Of a stretch of DNA of 64,000 nucleotides, positions 62,557 to 64,000 are shown one piece after another. The notes beneath the pieces were generated by a model. That model worked only from the letters and a program-made list of their open reading frames with translations. It was not told the origin of the DNA and searched no databases. The number at the start of each line of letters is the position of its first letter. Position 1 is the first letter of the stretch. This stretch comes from Falsiroseomonas sp051860665 (GTDB lineage Bacteria > Pseudomonadota > Alphaproteobacteria > Acetobacterales > Acetobacteraceae), in NCBI RefSeq assembly GCF_051860665.1, contig NZ_JBHYDM010000022.1:1-64000 (forward strand), in the 5' to 3' direction. Position numbers and translations under genes: made by a program.

Positions 62557-63797
62557 GCCGCGCCCCGCACCACCTGCACCGGATCCAGCCGGCTGGCCCG
62601 CCGCGCCGGGATGACGGAGGCCGCCGCGGCGGCAACCAGGGCGAAGAGGCTGGCCAGCAGATAGAGCCGGACATCCCGGTCCAGCAGGAACTGCCCCTGG
62701 CCGGAGGGCGTCTGCACGCCGAAGCGGATCAGCGCCAGGCCCTCGATCATCAGCGCGCCCAGCACGCAGCCCACCAGGGCGCCGAGCAGCCCGGCGACGA
62801 TGCCCTGCACCAGGAACAGCAGCTGGATATCGCCCTCCGTGAAGCCCAGCGACTTCAGGATGGCGATGTCCCGGGTCTTCTCGATCACGACCGTGGAAAT
62901 CACGTTGTAGATGCCGAAGGCGGCGACCAGCAGGATGGCGCCCGTGACGGAAAACATGATGGCGTTCTGGATGACGAAGACGGTCAGGATATTGGCCGAC
63001 TGCTCCTCCCAGCTCTCCGTCCGGTCGCCGAAGCGGGATTCGATCTGCCGCGCCAGGGGTTCGGCCTGGGTCACATCCGCCAGGCGGACCAGGATCTGGT
63101 TCACCACATTCGGCCGGTCCGCCAGCACCTGCGCCACCTTCAGCAGCGCGAAGGCATGGCCCTGGTCCACCGCCTGGATGCCGGTGCGGAACAGCCCGAC
63201 CACCTTCATCGACAGCACGGTGCCGGAAGGCGCAACGGCCGAGAGCGTATCGCCCATGCCGATTCCGAGCCGCCAGGCCAGCGCCTCCCCCACGATGATG
63301 CCATTGGCGGAGCGGCGCAGATCCTCCAGCGTGCCGGCGATCATGTCCTTCTCGATGTTGGAGACGCGGCGATGCCGCTCCGGCTCCAGCCCCGTCAGCA
63401 CGGCGGAGACGTCGCGCGATCCGTAGCGCAGCAAGGATTGCGCCTGCAGCACGGGGGCGGCGGCCACCCCCTCCATCGCCTCCAGGATCGCCACCTTCTG
63501 GCCGGCATTGCGGATGCCGCGCACGCGGTCCCGCGGCTTCACCCCATGCACCAGCACCGCGCCATCCGGATGCGCGAGCTCCGCCGCCTGGGCGGCGGGG
63601 CGGCGGGTTTCGTCCTTGATGGTGATATGCGGCGAGACGTCGATGATCTGGGTGACGAAATAGGTCTGGAAGCCGCGCATGATGGCGGCGGTGGCGATGA
63701 AGAAGGCGACACCCAGCGCGATGCCGGTGACCGAGACCAGGGTCTGCCGCAGCCGCCGCGTCAGCATGCCGCGCGCCAGGTCCAGCAGCAGCCTCAT
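62553..63797 (-). CDS. ABC transporter permease (FtsX-like, DevC/LolE type)
   Basis: 414-residue four-helix permease with a periplasmic domain between the first (LVSVTGIALGVAFFIATAAI) and later helices (VFVIQNAIMFSVTGAILLVAAFG, GIVAGLLGALVGCVLGALM). FtsX family. Gene order adaptor-permease-ATPase matches DevBCA/MacAB exporters of glycolipids or peptides; lipoprotein release (Lol) is the alternative. Overlaps the upstream adaptor gene (ATGA). Confidence 0.9.
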   Translation of the reverse strand: MRLLLDLARGMLTRRLRQTLVSVTGIALGVAFFIATAAIMRGFQTYFVTQIIDVSPHITIKDETRRPAAQAAELAHPDGAVLVHGVKPRDRVRGIRNAGQKVAILEAMEGVAAAPVLQAQSLLRYGSRDVSAVLTGLEPERHRRVSNIEKDMIAGTLEDLRRSANGIIVGEALAWRLGIGMGDTLSAVAPSGTVLSMKVVGLFRTGIQAVDQGHAFALLKVAQVLADRPNVVNQILVRLADVTQAEPLARQIESRFGDRTESWEEQSANILTVFVIQNAIMFSVTGAILLVAAFGIYNVISTVVIEKTRDIAILKSLGFTEGDIQLLFLVQGIVAGLLGALVGCVLGALMIEGLALIRFGVQTPSGQGQFLLDRDVRLYLLASLFALVAAAAASVIPARRASRLDPVQVVRGAA

Positions 63798-64000
63798 GGG
63801 GCGGGCTGGGCTTCCAGCCGCACCGGGCGGCCGTCCTGCAGGCCCTCGGGCGGTGACAGCACCACCGCCTCGCCGGCCGCCAGGCCGCGCAGGATCTCCA
63901 TGCTGCGGGGCGATTGGACGCCGATCTCCACCTCCCGCCGCTGCGCCACCTCCTTCTCCACCACCCAGAGATGGGCGCGGCGGGTGGTGCCCGGCGGGGC
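63794..64000 (-). CDS. HlyD/MacA-type periplasmic adaptor protein, C-terminal part
   Basis: Only the last 68 residues are in the window. The sequence LWVVEKEVAQRRE and VQSPRSMEILRGLAAGEAVV, ending DGRPVRLEAQ, matches the C-terminal domain of HlyD-family membrane fusion proteins. The gene continues beyond 64000. Its stop overlaps the permease start (ATGA). Confidence 0.85.
   Translation of the reverse strand, partial: APPGTTRRAHLWVVEKEVAQRREVEIGVQSPRSMEILRGLAAGEAVVLSPPEGLQDGRPVRLEAQPAP

Overview
The window is very GC-rich, densely packed, chromosomal alphaproteobacterial DNA. The gene set and order resemble Acetobacteraceae of the Roseomonas type: dnaB-alr-mlaEF-radA, cvpA-purF, a DUF4167 protein, a RodZ-like protein, and a bamB-der cluster. 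This placement is inferred from gene content and style; no search was run. I see no rRNA, tRNA, insertion sequence, prophage or CRISPR array. Neighbouring genes commonly overlap by ATGA or GTGA, so many runs of genes are probably translationally coupled operons.

Layout: 1-4786 holds dnaB (with two tandem DnaA-box-like sites upstream), a GNAT acetyltransferase, alr and a MlaE/MlaF lipid transporter pair. 4918-5601 is a small AT-richer island with two unknown two-helix membrane proteins. 5655-8111 has radA and a nucleotide-sugar epimerase. 8115-8682 is a BrnT/BrnA toxin-antitoxin pair. 8887-12859 carries cvpA, purF, a GNAT protein, an SDR and an orphan substrate-binding protein. 12871-14548 is an aldo/keto reductase and a TetR regulator behind a clear palindromic operator. 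14605-19893 has a host-attachment-type protein, a membrane protein whose 3' end depends on a ten-base homopolymer, and the der-bamB-yfgM-like outer-membrane cluster. 19900-27849 holds a Pro/Ala-rich protein, a dihydroorotase, a DUF29 protein, asnB, two glycosyltransferases and a YgfZ protein.

27846-34299 is more accessory: a phosphotransferase, a frameshifted HigA-like antitoxin, an isochorismatase/FAD-monooxygenase operon behind a perfect palindrome, an S49 peptidase, a tautomerase gene broken by an amber codon, and two tail-to-tail NTF2-fold genes. 34383-40832 has glyQ and glyS separated by a VapBC module, then ppdK. 40861-40997 is a row of four strong stem-loops. 41039-50961 holds a glycosyltransferase and O-antigen ligase, a serine protease, radC, a DUF2306 protein behind a palindromic operator, map, a methyltransferase, a four-domain rhodanese protein, comF, grxC, a DUF1178 protein and a sulfotransferase-like protein. 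50962-51340 is the only gap over 300 bases; it carries three DnaA-box-like sites and an AT-rich patch. 51341-61816 has ubiG, lysC, a flavin oxidoreductase, a RodZ-like protein, ispG, an MntA/HepT pair, hisS, prfA, prmC and a DUF4167 protein. 61864-64000 is an adaptor-permease-ATPase export operon of DevBCA/MacAB type.

Main themes: replication and translation housekeeping, cell-envelope biogenesis and surface polysaccharide, and small toxin-antitoxin modules lodged inside or beside housekeeping operons (BrnTA, VapBC between glyQ and glyS, MntA-HepT between ispG and hisS, plus a broken HigA). The most rewarding places to look are the DnaA-box cluster near 51.1-51.3 kb, the glyQ-vapBC-glyS arrangement, the AT-rich two-gene island, the two disrupted genes (HigA-like, tautomerase), the homopolymer-controlled C-terminus and the four-hairpin element.
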